This document shows positions 43,645-53,149 of a DNA stretch of 60,921 bases, piece by piece. The notes under the pieces were generated by a model. That model saw only the letters and a list, made by a program, of their open reading frames with translations. It was not told the DNA's origin and did not search any database. The position numbers and the translations under genes were made by a program. Positions within the stretch are counted from its first letter, which is position 1, and the number at the start of each line of letters is the position of its first letter. Source of the stretch: a bacterium (lineage in GTDB: Bacteria; Pseudomonadota; Gammaproteobacteria; Burkholderiales; Burkholderiaceae_C); the NCBI GenBank assembly GCA_030824555.1, contig JAVBXK010000067.1, positions 1-60,921 on the forward strand, read 5' to 3'.

Positions 43645-44553
43645 ATGAAAAAAACCGCACTGGCCTTGTTGGCCGTTTCTGCCAGCGGGCTGAGCGCCGC
43701 ACAGTCCACCGTGACGCTGTATGGCGTGGCTGACGTGGCCTTGAGCAAAACCACCGGCCTGGCCACACAGCTGGTCAGCAGCAGCACCCAGAACAACGGC
43801 ACCAGCCGCTGGGGCATGCGTGGCACCGAAGACCTGGGTGGTGGCCTGAAAGCCGGGTTCAACTTCGAATCGCAGGTGAGCCTGCTGGACGGGGCCACCT
43901 CGGCAGCCCTGTTCGCCCGGGCGGCCAACATGAGCCTGTCAGGTGGGTTCGGCACCGTCAAGGCGGGCCGCTCGCTGACCCCCAGCTGGTACGGCACGGC
44001 AGCGTGGGAGCTGACGGGCTCGGCCAACTACGCCGTGGTCAACAGCCAGTTTGGCTATGGCGGCCTCAATTCCCGCCACAACGCTGAAGTGAGCTACACC
44101 AGTCCGAACTGGGGTGGCCTGACCGTGACCGTGGGCCATCTGTTTGCCGCCAACAACGGCAACGTGGCCAAAAATGACGTCAACCTGATTTACCGTGCGG
44201 GCCCGTTGTCTGCCGCACTCGTCTACAACAAGCTCGACAACAAGGGCAAAAACCTGTCGCTGGGTGCCGCCTACAACTTTGGCAGCTTCAAGCTGGCAGG
44301 CAGCCTGCAAGATGCCACTGGCGCCAACCTGGGCAAGGGCTTCACGGTGGGTGGGACGTTGCCGTTGGGCAAGCTGTCGCTGACGCTGGATGTGGCGCGC
44401 GACACCCGCAAACACGACACCGACACGCTGCTGGAAGCCAAGTACGCGTTGTCCAAGCGCACATCGGTCTACGGCGTGTTGCTGCACAACGGCGCGGGCA
44501 AGGCGGCCAAGGCGGTCAATTCGACTGTCGTTGGGCTGCGCCACAACTTCTGA
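43645..44553 (+). CDS. Gram-negative porin (Porin_4 type) 2
   Basis: This 302-residue porin has a signal peptide ending LSAAQ, then STVTLYGVADVALSKTTG, SSSTQNNGTSRWGMRGTED and a C-terminal VGLRHNF. It is closely similar along its whole length to porin 1 at 27550-28464, with shared SANYAVVNSQFGYGGLNSRHN-type sequence. It has a strong ribosome site (GAGGAGACC) and its own terminator 30 bp after the stop. It ends the tcu-type cluster and may carry that cluster's substrate across the outer membrane. Confidence 0.93.
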   Translation: MKKTALALLAVSASGLSAAQSTVTLYGVADVALSKTTGLATQLVSSSTQNNGTSRWGMRGTEDLGGGLKAGFNFESQVSLLDGATSAALFARAANMSLSGGFGTVKAGRSLTPSWYGTAAWELTGSANYAVVNSQFGYGGLNSRHNAEVSYTSPNWGGLTVTVGHLFAANNGNVAKNDVNLIYRAGPLSAALVYNKLDNKGKNLSLGAAYNFGSFKLAGSLQDATGANLGKGFTVGGTLPLGKLSLTLDVARDTRKHDTDTLLEAKYALSKRTSVYGVLLHNGAGKAAKAVNSTVVGLRHNF

Positions 44554-44582
44554 CAGCCTGCATTCCGTTTTCTCCAAGTTTG

Positions 44583-44615
44583 GGCCGAACCCGGTAACGG
44601 GTCTCGGCCTTTTTT
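44583..44615 (+). terminator. Rho-independent terminator of the second porin gene
   Basis: A GC-rich stem (GGCCGA-ACCCG, loop GTAA, CGGGT, bulged C, TCGGCC) is followed by six T residues. It lies 30 bp after the porin stop and before gph. Confidence 0.9.
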
Positions 44616-44668
44616 CATGGCGCGGGCTGGCGACAATCGACCCTTTGCATTTTCACGGGCACCGCTTC

Positions 44669-45373
44669 ATGTTGACGGCATCTTTCAAGTCAAACCACCC
44701 ACCCCTTCACGCGGCCATCGTCGACCTGGACGGCACCATGGTCGACACGCTGGGCGACTTCGGCGTGGCCCTCAACCTCATGCTGGCCGACATGCAGCTG
44801 CCACCTGTGCTGCCCAGCGACGTGGAGCGCATGGTGGGCAAGGGGTCCGAGCACCTCATCCGCAGCACGCTGGCGCATGTGCGGCCGGGCTGGCGGAGCG
44901 CTGAGATTGAGGATGCATTCCCATCTGCCATGGCGGCCTACCAGCGCCACTACCTGGCCATCAACGGCCAGCACAGCCGGGTGTACGACGGCGTGCTGGC
45001 AGGCCTGACCTGGTTGCGCGGGCAAGGGCTGGTGCTGGCCTGCCTGACCAACAAACCCACCGCATTTGCTTTGCCATTGCTGGCCCAGAAAGGGTTGGAC
45101 GGGTACTTCAGCCAGGTGTTCGGTGGCGACGCGTTCGCACGCAAAAAGCCCGACCCGTTGCCGCTGCTCAAAACCTGCGAAGCGCTGGGCACGCTGCCCG
45201 CCCACACGCTGATGGTGGGCGACTCCAGCAACGATGCCCAGGCCGCCCGCGCCGCCGGTTGCCCGGTGGTGCTGGTGACCTATGGCTACAACCACGGCCA
45301 GCCTGCGCGCAACGTGGATGCCGACGGCTGGGTCGATTCGCTGGTTGACCTGTCAGGCTTGCTTGCCGAGTAG
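44669..45373 (+). CDS. gph: Phosphoglycolate phosphatase (HAD family)
   Basis: This 234-residue HAD hydrolase removes phosphate from 2-phosphoglycolate. Motif I is VDLDGTMVDT (nucleophile Asp 19, general acid Asp 21), motif II is CLTNKP, the motif III Lys lies in ARKKPDP and motif IV is VGDSSNDAQAA. A helical cap lies between motifs I and II. The start at 44669 has no strong ribosome site and upstream codons are open, but the frame upstream overlaps the porin terminator. In many betaproteobacteria gph is next to trpE; here four other features separate them. Its last 21 bases overlap the convergent gene. Confidence 0.88.
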   Translation: MLTASFKSNHPPLHAAIVDLDGTMVDTLGDFGVALNLMLADMQLPPVLPSDVERMVGKGSEHLIRSTLAHVRPGWRSAEIEDAFPSAMAAYQRHYLAINGQHSRVYDGVLAGLTWLRGQGLVLACLTNKPTAFALPLLAQKGLDGYFSQVFGGDAFARKKPDPLPLLKTCEALGTLPAHTLMVGDSSNDAQAARAAGCPVVLVTYGYNHGQPARNVDADGWVDSLVDLSGLLAE

Positions 45374-45952
45374 CGCGTCTTTCAGCAGGTGGTCGGCGGG
45401 GTTTTTGCCCAGCCAGATGCGCATCAGCGCCTGGAAAAATTCAGGCTCTTTGAACGGTTGACCCTGCACCTGGCCCTTCACCGCAATGACCGTGCCCTGG
45501 CCGGGCAGCCAGTCGATGGTGAAGGTGTCGCCCGGCATCAGTTTTTTGTGCATTGAAAACACTTCGCCCATGCGGATGAGGCCGGGCACCAGCCGGGCGT
45601 ATTCGCCTTTGGGTGTGTTGTCTTCCACGCCACGAGTGAACAGTTTGCCCAGCTCATTGGCATCGATTTCGCGCAGCATGGTGATGTGCATGCGCTTGGG
45701 ACCGGCGGCGGCCAGCACGGCTTCGGGGGTGTCGGCCTTCTGGCTCAGGTACAGGCCTGCGGTGTACACCTTGAACACCGCTTTGTAGCGGATGCCCGCG
45801 CCGTTGAGTTGCAGGGCCGTGCCTTGCACCGACACGCTGGCGGGGTGGCGCACGCCGCCCACATCGGTGTCCTGCGCCCGGGCTGGGAGGGCCAGCAGGC
45901 ACAGTGCCAGGGCGGATGCCAGCAGGTGGGTGACGGAGTGGGCAGGGTGCAT
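45353..45952 (-). CDS. Chalcone-isomerase-fold periplasmic protein
   Basis: This 199-residue exported protein has a signal peptide ending LPARAQ and a chalcone-isomerase-like domain (ALQLNGAGIRYKAVFKVYTAGLYL and GKLFTRGVEDNT, then GDTFTIDWLPGQG). Bacterial members of this family are not flavonoid enzymes; their role, perhaps fatty-acid or lipid binding, is not established. It converges with gph (21-bp overlap) and has a strong dyad 30 bp upstream. Confidence 0.85.
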   Translation of the reverse strand: MHPAHSVTHLLASALALCLLALPARAQDTDVGGVRHPASVSVQGTALQLNGAGIRYKAVFKVYTAGLYLSQKADTPEAVLAAAGPKRMHITMLREIDANELGKLFTRGVEDNTPKGEYARLVPGLIRMGEVFSMHKKLMPGDTFTIDWLPGQGTVIAVKGQVQGQPFKEPEFFQALMRIWLGKNPADHLLKDALLGKQA

Positions 45953-45982
45953 GGTGTGTGTCCTGGGCTGAAAAGCTGAAAA

Positions 45983-45996
45983 AGAACGGTCGTTCT
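45983..45996. promoter_or_regulatory. Perfect dyad AGAACG-GT-CGTTCT upstream of the chalcone-isomerase-fold gene
   Basis: Six-base perfect arms lie 31 bp before the start at 45952. The layout resembles operators of TetR-type repressors. On the minus strand it is also followed by TTTT and could weakly terminate the DUF748 transcript, though a loop of only four bases and a 5-bp stem make that less likely. Confidence 0.4.
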
Positions 45997-46061
45997 ATTT
46001 TTCTGCATTGTCAGCCTTTGCGCCCATTTGCGGCACAGGGTTGCCCCGCATGCCGGGGGAG

Positions 46062-49000
46062 TCAGCGCATGGCCAGTGTCAAATGGGCGACGGCCTGTGG
46101 CGTGGTTCCTGCATCGTGTGGAGGGGCCGAACCCGGTGCACCCAGGAACAGCCGCGGCGTCGGCACCTGCAGCTTGGCCAGTTGGTCGCGCACGGCCACG
46201 CCGCGTTGCACGGCCAGCTCTTTCATGGTGGCTTCGCTGACCGGTATTTGCGTCAGCAGCAGCGCTTCCATGTCAGCCGGTGGCAGGTCTTTGGTCAGGC
46301 CCAGGGCGTTGCGGGGTTTGGGCATGTCGGTGCGCTTGTACACGGCGGTCAGCCAGCGGGTGTGCTCGGCACTGCCGGGAGCCAAGTCGGGCAAGGTGGC
46401 CGATGCATCGGGCGTGTTGCGTTGCCGCTCGGCACGGATTTGCGCTTGCAGGCGTTCGCGTTGGTAGGCGGTGCGCTCGTCATCCAGGCTGGCGGTGCCC
46501 ACCACGGTCAGCGTCAGGCTGGGGCGGTCGGCCAGCGCTTTGGCCACGCGGGCCAGTTTGTCTTGGGCTGCGGGCAGCAGCTGCGCGGTGCCAGGCACAA
46601 AGGCCACGGTGGCCAACTCGGCATCGCTGCCGCCCAGTGCGCCCGCCAGCAACGAAAACGGTGCCGTGATGGCCTTGACGATGATGTTGCCGATGATCTT
46701 GAAAATGACCGGCACCAGGCTGAACTCGGGGTCGTTCAGCGAGCCCGAGATGGGCAGGTTCAGGTCGATCACACCGTTGCGGTCTGACAGCAGTGCGGTG
46801 GCCAGCTTCACGGGCAGACTGGCGGGTGCACCGGGCACAGCTTCACCGAAGGTCAGCTGGTTCAGCACCAGCTGGTTGCGCGCGGTCAGCTGGCCGTTGG
46901 GCAGCACGGTGTAGTTCACGTCCAAGCTGAGCTTGCCGCGCTCGATGCCGTGGCCGGTGTACTTGATGGTGTAGGGCGACAGGGGCGGCAACTCCAGGTC
47001 GCGCACGCGGCCTTCGATGTCCAGCGCCAAGGGCTTGGCCAGCGGGTTGAGTTTGCCGATGATCTCCAGCGACGCGGTGCCCTCGGCCTTGCCACGCAGC
47101 TCCAGCTCGGCCATCTGCGGGGCGCTTTGCCCATCGACCTGGGCCGTGGCGCCGTCTGACGAGAAGCCGCCCAGGCGACCGGTCAGGTCAGTCAAGTTGG
47201 CCTGGTAGTTGGGGCGGATGAACTTGTCTGAAAAATCCACCGCGCCGTTCACCAGGCTGAACGGCCCTATGCTGATGCGGGTGGCAAGGGGATCTGTTGG
47301 CGAAGGCTGAGCTGACGCAGATGCGGGTGCTTGCGGCGCTGCGGGTGCCGATACGAGGGCGGGTGATTGCCCCGGTACGTGTGCCGTTGCCGTCGTGGAC
47401 GTGTCACTGCCCGTGCCGTTGGTTGGCCCCGCCGCCCGGGTTGCCGCCGCTTCGGCCGCAGCCTGTTTGCTGATGTCTTGCAGGTTGATGCGCCCGTTGT
47501 CCTGGATGACGATGCGGGCAAAAAAGTCGCTCAGGGCACCCCGTTCCACGTTTACCTGGGTGGCTGTGGCGGGTGCCAGCTTCACAGCCAGCCCCTTGAG
47601 GTTGAGCGTTTTCCAGCGCAGCCACTCTTCTGCCCCGGTGGTGCCGTTGGCAACCGTGTCCGCCCGGAAGTTCTCCAACGTGGCATCGCCCGCCAGTTGT
47701 GTGCTGGGGCCTGCCTGAGTTGCACTGTAGGCGAGCGAGCCCAGGAAGCTGGCGTCGGCCCGCAGCAGCGTCAGGTTCAGCTGGGCCGCTGCATACGGGG
47801 CCAAGGCGTGTGCGGGCAAGCGCAGGGCATCGAGTTTGCCTTTCACCTGCGGTGTCTGGCCGTCGTCACCCAGTGCCAGCGTGCCGCGCCAGTTCACGGT
47901 GCCGGGTTCGGTCTGGCCCGCGCCCACGCGCATGGACGCGGCCACCTCGGCCGGTGGCCCGCCGCGCGACGTCAGCCCCAGCACGCTGAGCTTGAACGCG
48001 CTGGTTTGCAGCGCCACGGCAGGCACGGTGGTGGCATCGCGCCAGGCAAACTGGCCATCGGTCACGGTCAGCTCGGGCAGCTGCCAGGCCCAGACGGGGT
48101 CAGCCTGGGCCGACGTGGGTTGGGGTGCCGACGCAGCGGGCGATGGCGCGGTCGGCGCCGCCGTCACAGGGCGCGCATCGGGGTAGGGCGTTGTGCCCGT
48201 CGGGGGGGCGACCGCCGTGGCGGCGGGTGGGCTGGTCAGCCACTGGGCAAACATCAGCTGGCCCTGCTGGTTGCGCTGTACCGGCAACACGGGGCGCGTG
48301 AGGCTGACCTTGCCCAGGTTGGCGGTGCGCGCCAGCGGCCGCAGCTGTGCATCGCGTACCGCCAGTGTCTGCAGGCTCGCGGCCTCGGTGCCGCCTGCCT
48401 CGACCAGTTTGAACTGGCTGAGGTTCAGTTGGTCCAGCGTCAGCGTCAGGTCGTCTGCTGTGGTGGTGGGTTGGGCGCGCTTCCAGTTGGCTTGCGCCTG
48501 GACGCTCAGTTGCCCTTGCACGGTGGGTGTCAGGTGGGCGCGCAGGTAGGGGGCCAGCAGCGGCAGGGCCAGGTCGTGGATGGCCACGGTGGCATCGGCC
48601 TGGCTGGCCAGCGCGGTGCCTTTCAGGTGGAGGCTGGCAGGCGCGGTCGCTTGGGCTGCTGGCAGTTTGGTGTTGCCCCGCAGGGGTTGGGCTTTGACGG
48701 CCTGGGCGGGCGGCTTGCCCTTCGCCTTCGCGGTACGCTGAGCTGTGCCTGTCGTCGTCGTTGTGGCTGCACCTGCACCTGCGCCTGCGGCTGACGGCGC
48801 GTCCGGCAAACTGCCTGCGAGCTGAGCCGTGGCATCAAACGCCACGGCCTGGGTGGCGTCGGTGGGCAGCGGCCAATGCAACTGGCTGGCATTTGCCTGC
48901 AGTTGGGTCAATGCCAGGCGGGCGGGTTGCTGCCGGGCATCGGGGGTGAGGGCATCGGCCCAGGTCACGCTGCCATCCGTCAGTTTGAAGGCCGACACGC

Positions 49001-50195
49001 CCAGTGCCCAGCGGTCAGTGTCTTTGCTCTCAGTTGGTAAATGTTTCAAGCTTTTTTGGGTCTCACCGCTTTTGTGTATTGGTTTGTTTGCTTCTGAATT
49101 GAGTGAATTCGATGCGGTGTTCAACAAGCCTTGTGCATCACGGCTGAGGTGGGCTTGGGGTGCTGTCAGCGCCACCAGGCCCAGCAACGCGACGCGTTCG
49201 AGCGGACGCACATCGGCCAACTCGACCTTGGCGCGGGCCAGTGTCAGCAGCGGTTGCTGGTGGGCATCGGTCAGGGCCACGTCGTCGGCGCTGACGTGGC
49301 CTGTGATGCGCACGCTGGCATGCGGGCTGTGCGCAAACGCCACCTTCAGGTCTGCACCCAGCGTGGCCTGTACGGGGCGCACGGGCAGGTCTTTGGGCAG
49401 GTAGTCCAGGTAGGGCGTGAGGTTGAAGCCGGTGATGTTCAGCGTGGCATCGGTGCTCAGGCTCTCGTTGAACGGTTGGGTGGTTGCCTCGGTTTCAAAC
49501 GGGCTGCCGTTGAGCTTGAACGCCAGCTTGGGGCTCACGCGCACCTCTTTGGCCACGCCCAGTGTGCTGATGAACGGGATGGACAGCGTGATGTCCGTCA
49601 GCGCGTGGTGGTTGTCTTCGGGCGCGTCGTACAGGTCCACTTCGCCGTTTCGCAGCTGGATGTTGTACAGGCCGAAGCGGGCAGGGCCGATGTCGGGCTG
49701 GGGAGGCTCGCTGGGGCGGGCCAGTTTGTCGAGCACGTCTTGCAGGTCGTGCTTGCCCTGTCCCAGATGGCGAACGTGCAGCACCGGGTGGTCGATCTGC
49801 ACGGCATCCACCACGGGGGCCAGGCGGAACAGCGAGCTGAGTTCAGCATTGACATAAATACGCTGTATCGATAGCTGACTTTCTTTTTCAATCAAGCGCT
49901 GGGTGGCATTTTTATGTGTATTTTCAGCCGCGCTGGCCTGTTCTGCCATGCTCACACGCAGGCCCAGCACTTCCAGCTCCAGCGACCAGGGCTGGAAGCT
50001 GACGGTGTCCACGGTCACCGTGCGGCCCAGGGCCTTGCTGGCATGGCGTTCCAGTTGGGGTTTGGCTACCCATGGCAGCATGAGCCAGCCCAGCAGCCAC
50101 AGCACGCTCAGCGTGGCAGTCGCTTTGGCAAGCCGTGGCAGCCAGCGGCTGAAGGCAGGGGGGAGGGTTTGGGTGAAGGCGGTCACGCGGGTCAG
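46062..50195 (-). CDS. DUF748 (AsmA-like) envelope protein
   Basis: This very large protein (1377 residues) has one N-terminal membrane anchor (about 22-45, TLSVLWLLGWLMLPWVAK) and a long periplasmic part made of repeated AsmA/DUF748-type segments. Its C-terminal domain contains VAFVPGTAQLLPAAQDKLARVAKAL and VVGTASLDDERTAYQRER, which resembles an OmpA-like peptidoglycan-binding domain. AsmA-like proteins are thought to bridge the envelope and move lipids. Two interspersed repeats (49048-49095, 49871-49916) lie in the first third and code for low-complexity stretches such as SNSLNSEANKPIHKSGETQK. Start chosen at the Met after the Arg-rich stretch. It is divergent from a GGDEF-EAL gene. Confidence 0.85.
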   Translation of the reverse strand: MTRVTAFTQTLPPAFSRWLPRLAKATATLSVLWLLGWLMLPWVAKPQLERHASKALGRTVTVDTVSFQPWSLELEVLGLRVSMAEQASAAENTHKNATQRLIEKESQLSIQRIYVNAELSSLFRLAPVVDAVQIDHPVLHVRHLGQGKHDLQDVLDKLARPSEPPQPDIGPARFGLYNIQLRNGEVDLYDAPEDNHHALTDITLSIPFISTLGVAKEVRVSPKLAFKLNGSPFETEATTQPFNESLSTDATLNITGFNLTPYLDYLPKDLPVRPVQATLGADLKVAFAHSPHASVRITGHVSADDVALTDAHQQPLLTLARAKVELADVRPLERVALLGLVALTAPQAHLSRDAQGLLNTASNSLNSEANKPIHKSGETQKSLKHLPTESKDTDRWALGVSAFKLTDGSVTWADALTPDARQQPARLALTQLQANASQLHWPLPTDATQAVAFDATAQLAGSLPDAPSAAGAGAGAATTTTTGTAQRTAKAKGKPPAQAVKAQPLRGNTKLPAAQATAPASLHLKGTALASQADATVAIHDLALPLLAPYLRAHLTPTVQGQLSVQAQANWKRAQPTTTADDLTLTLDQLNLSQFKLVEAGGTEAASLQTLAVRDAQLRPLARTANLGKVSLTRPVLPVQRNQQGQLMFAQWLTSPPAATAVAPPTGTTPYPDARPVTAAPTAPSPAASAPQPTSAQADPVWAWQLPELTVTDGQFAWRDATTVPAVALQTSAFKLSVLGLTSRGGPPAEVAASMRVGAGQTEPGTVNWRGTLALGDDGQTPQVKGKLDALRLPAHALAPYAAAQLNLTLLRADASFLGSLAYSATQAGPSTQLAGDATLENFRADTVANGTTGAEEWLRWKTLNLKGLAVKLAPATATQVNVERGALSDFFARIVIQDNGRINLQDISKQAAAEAAATRAAGPTNGTGSDTSTTATAHVPGQSPALVSAPAAPQAPASASAQPSPTDPLATRISIGPFSLVNGAVDFSDKFIRPNYQANLTDLTGRLGGFSSDGATAQVDGQSAPQMAELELRGKAEGTASLEIIGKLNPLAKPLALDIEGRVRDLELPPLSPYTIKYTGHGIERGKLSLDVNYTVLPNGQLTARNQLVLNQLTFGEAVPGAPASLPVKLATALLSDRNGVIDLNLPISGSLNDPEFSLVPVIFKIIGNIIVKAITAPFSLLAGALGGSDAELATVAFVPGTAQLLPAAQDKLARVAKALADRPSLTLTVVGTASLDDERTAYQRERLQAQIRAERQRNTPDASATLPDLAPGSAEHTRWLTAVYKRTDMPKPRNALGLTKDLPPADMEALLLTQIPVSEATMKELAVQRGVAVRDQLAKLQVPTPRLFLGAPGSAPPHDAGTTPQAVAHLTLAMR
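49048..49095 (-). repeat. Short interspersed repeat, copy 4 (inside the DUF748 gene)
   Basis: Minus-strand reading gives AGAAGCAAAC, then CAATACACAAAAGCGGTGAG and ACCCAAAAAAG. It is a worn copy of the same family and remains in frame. Confidence 0.45.
49871..49916 (+). repeat. Short interspersed repeat, copy 5 (inside the DUF748 gene)
   Basis: Plus-strand reading begins ATAGCTGACTTT, carries CAATCAAGCGCTGGGTGGC and ends ATTTTTATG. It is antisense to the gene and codes in frame for roughly HKNATQRLIEKESQLSI. Confidence 0.7.
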
Positions 50196-50306
50196 CATGG
50201 CCGGAAGTCTATGCGGACGCGCTCGGGCGGGGTTCAAGCTGCATGGCGGCTTTGCCGGGGGGTGGTTACCATCCAGGCAACCACACTGTCCCCGGCATCA
50301 AACCAC

Positions 50307-53003
50307 ATGGATCGTCACTCTGTTAGTCCGCCGACACGGGTATCCGCTGACGCTGGGTACTGGCGGCGCGTGCTCATCATTGCGTTGGGTGGGGCGGCCT
50401 TTTGTACCTATGTTGGCCTGACCGTGATCGGGCTGGCGTATGCCCATGATCGCGATATCGAGTTTGCCCAGCGCAGCCAGGAGAACCTGGCCAATGTGCT
50501 GGAAGGCCACGCCCGCAGCACGGTGGAAAAGGTCGATACCGTGCTGTTGGCCAGCCAATTGCGATTGAACGGCGCGCTGCATGGCGAATCCATGGCGGCC
50601 CCCGCCGTGAACGCCACGCTGGCACGTTACCTGGGGCTGATCGGCGAGTCGCAGAGCCTGCGCATTGCCGACCAGGCCGGACGCTTCATATTCGATGCTT
50701 CGGGTGAGCTTTCCAACGCCAGCATCAGTGACCGGGCTTACTTTCTGCGCAACCAGGCTGACCGCAGCGGCAAGCTGGTCATCTCCGAGCCGCTGTTTGC
50801 CCGCATCACCGACAACTGGGTGATCACCCTGAGCCGCCGCATCAGTGACCACCAGGGCGAGTTTGCTGGGCTGGTGCAGGCCGCTGTGCGGGCAGATCAT
50901 TTTCAGGATTTTTATGCCAGGCTGAATCTGGGGCCATCGCAGACGGTGTCCCTGATCGATGACCAATTGCGGCTGATTGCACGTTACCCCAGCGCGCCTG
51001 ACAAATTGGGCAAATCATTCGAGAGCCCCACGCTGAGCGCCCTGCTTGGACAAGGCAAAAGCAAGGGCAGCTACAGCGCAAATTCGGGGGTGGATGGCAT
51101 CGAGCGCATGTTCACCATGCGCAAGGTGGGCGACTTGCCCCTGTACGTGCTGGTGGGCCACGCCCCCAGCGACTACCTTGCCAATTGGCATCGGCAGGCT
51201 GTCTGGAGTGCGGTCAGCGCGTTCATTCTTGCCCTGGTGCTGACGGGTGGGATCATCGTCTGGTTGCGCACGTACGACGAGGCACGTCGCCTGGCCAGGG
51301 GCATGACCGAGGCCTACGAAACCACGATGCGCCGCACCCGTGCCTTGCTTGACAGCCTGCCCGACCCTGCCTGGCTGACCGACCGCGACCAGCGCATGAT
51401 TGCCGTCAACGAGGCCTATCTCCGGCTCAGCGGACGTGAGATGCAGCAGATTTTGGGTCAGACGGTGACCGACATCTGGCCCGAGTCCACCGCGCAGGCG
51501 CTGCAGGCGCAGGATGTCAAAGCCCTCTCGACCCGGGTCCAGCAACGCCGTGAAGCCACTCAGGACGTGGCAGGCAGTGGCCTGCGTCACTTTGAATACA
51601 TCTCGACCCCGGTGCTGGATGAACAGGGGCAACTTGCAGGTGTGGCCGGTGTCGCCAGGGACATCACCCAGCTGCATGTGGACCAGGAGCGCATCCGTTA
51701 CCTGGCCGAGCACGACATCCTCACCGACCTGCCCAACCGGGCCTTGCTGGGCAACCGCATGGCGGTGGCGTTGGCCGATGCGCTGGGTGCACAGGCCCCG
51801 CTGGCGGTGCTTTTCCTGGACTTGGATCACTTCAAGTTTGTCAACGACACGCTCGGTCATGAAGTGGGCGACCAGTTGTTGCAACAGGTGTCACAGCGCA
51901 TGCGTGCCAAACTGGATGCCCGTGACACCATCAGCCGCCAGGGGGGCGACGAATTCGCGGTGCTGATGCAGGGGTTCAAGCACCTCTCGCGGGTGGCCAA
52001 CGTCGCTCAGCGACTGATTGAGGCCATCAAGACGCCTTTTGTGGTGGATGGGCATGAACTTCTGGTGGGGGTCAGCATTGGCATCAGCACCTACCCCCAA
52101 GACGGTGCAGACATCAGCACCTTGCTGAAAAATGCCGACACCGCCATGTACCAGGCCAAAGCGGCAGGCGGCAATGTTTACCGCTTCTTCACGCAGGAGA
52201 TGAACATCCGCATTTCAGAGCGGGTGGCACTGGAAAACAACCTGCGGCGGGCCGTTCTTGGACAGGAATTCCGGCTGCACTACCAGCCCCAGGTCGATGG
52301 CGCGACTGGCACCCTGATTGGGCTGGAGGCACTGATCCGTTGGCCACATCCGGAGCTGGGCGACATCCCGCCGGCTCGTTTCATTCCCGTTGCAGAGGAA
52401 AGCAACCTGATCAACACCATTGGTGACTGGGTGCTGCGTGAGGCCTGTCGACAGAGCCGGGCCTGGATCGACCAGGGGTATCCGCCGGTGGTCATGGCCG
52501 TCAACCTGTCTGCCGTTCAGCTGCGCCAGCGTGATTTGCCCGATCAGGTGTTGTCTGCCCTGAGTGAAGCTGGGCTTGATCCCCAATGGCTGGAGCTGGA
52601 AATCACCGAGAGCGCGTTCATCCGTGACACAGACCGCATCATCGAGATGTTGTACAAACTCAGCGCCATCGGCATCAAGCTGTCTATGGACGATTTTGGG
52701 ACCGGCTATTCCAGCCTGGGTTACCTGAAGCGGCTGCCTTTCAACCGGATCAAGATCGACCAGTCTTTTGTCCGCGAATTGCCCCGCAACGAAGACGATG
52801 TGGCCATCGTCCGGGCCATTGTGGGCATTGCCGACAGCCTGAAAAAGGAAGTCATTGCGGAGGGTGTGGAGCAACCCGGTCAGCGCGACTTTTTGCTGCA
52901 GAACGGCTGCCGTCTGATGCAGGGGTACTACTTTGGTCGCCCGATGGCCGCTGAGCAGCTGGCGTTGTTGATGGGGGCGGGGAAATCGTTCCCAGGGCAT
53001 TGA
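50307..53003 (+). CDS. Sensor protein with PAS, GGDEF and EAL domains (c-di-GMP turnover)
   Basis: This 898-residue inner-membrane protein makes or degrades cyclic di-GMP in response to an outside signal. A first membrane helix (about 22-44), a periplasmic PDC/Cache-like domain (about 45-295) and a second helix (about 298-322) are followed by a PAS domain (about 345-455), a GGDEF domain with intact GGDEF (546-550) and an EAL domain with EALIRW (Glu 674), MDDFGTGYSSLGYLKRL and KIDQSFV. Both catalytic halves look intact, so the net direction is not predictable. It is divergent from the DUF748 gene across a 110-bp spacer. Confidence 0.93.
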   Translation: MDRHSVSPPTRVSADAGYWRRVLIIALGGAAFCTYVGLTVIGLAYAHDRDIEFAQRSQENLANVLEGHARSTVEKVDTVLLASQLRLNGALHGESMAAPAVNATLARYLGLIGESQSLRIADQAGRFIFDASGELSNASISDRAYFLRNQADRSGKLVISEPLFARITDNWVITLSRRISDHQGEFAGLVQAAVRADHFQDFYARLNLGPSQTVSLIDDQLRLIARYPSAPDKLGKSFESPTLSALLGQGKSKGSYSANSGVDGIERMFTMRKVGDLPLYVLVGHAPSDYLANWHRQAVWSAVSAFILALVLTGGIIVWLRTYDEARRLARGMTEAYETTMRRTRALLDSLPDPAWLTDRDQRMIAVNEAYLRLSGREMQQILGQTVTDIWPESTAQALQAQDVKALSTRVQQRREATQDVAGSGLRHFEYISTPVLDEQGQLAGVAGVARDITQLHVDQERIRYLAEHDILTDLPNRALLGNRMAVALADALGAQAPLAVLFLDLDHFKFVNDTLGHEVGDQLLQQVSQRMRAKLDARDTISRQGGDEFAVLMQGFKHLSRVANVAQRLIEAIKTPFVVDGHELLVGVSIGISTYPQDGADISTLLKNADTAMYQAKAAGGNVYRFFTQEMNIRISERVALENNLRRAVLGQEFRLHYQPQVDGATGTLIGLEALIRWPHPELGDIPPARFIPVAEESNLINTIGDWVLREACRQSRAWIDQGYPPVVMAVNLSAVQLRQRDLPDQVLSALSEAGLDPQWLELEITESAFIRDTDRIIEMLYKLSAIGIKLSMDDFGTGYSSLGYLKRLPFNRIKIDQSFVRELPRNEDDVAIVRAIVGIADSLKKEVIAEGVEQPGQRDFLLQNGCRLMQGYYFGRPMAAEQLALLMGAGKSFPGH

Positions 53004-53149
53004 CGAGAGGTGTCGGACCGACCCTTGCCCAGTTGTGCACACAGCCGCAGCGTGGGTGAGCCCGTTTTGTGGGGCGTTCGGCACGCCGGTTGCGCGCCCC
53101 CGATGGACAACCCCCCAAATGACGGAACGCCTTTGATACACTGGCCACC

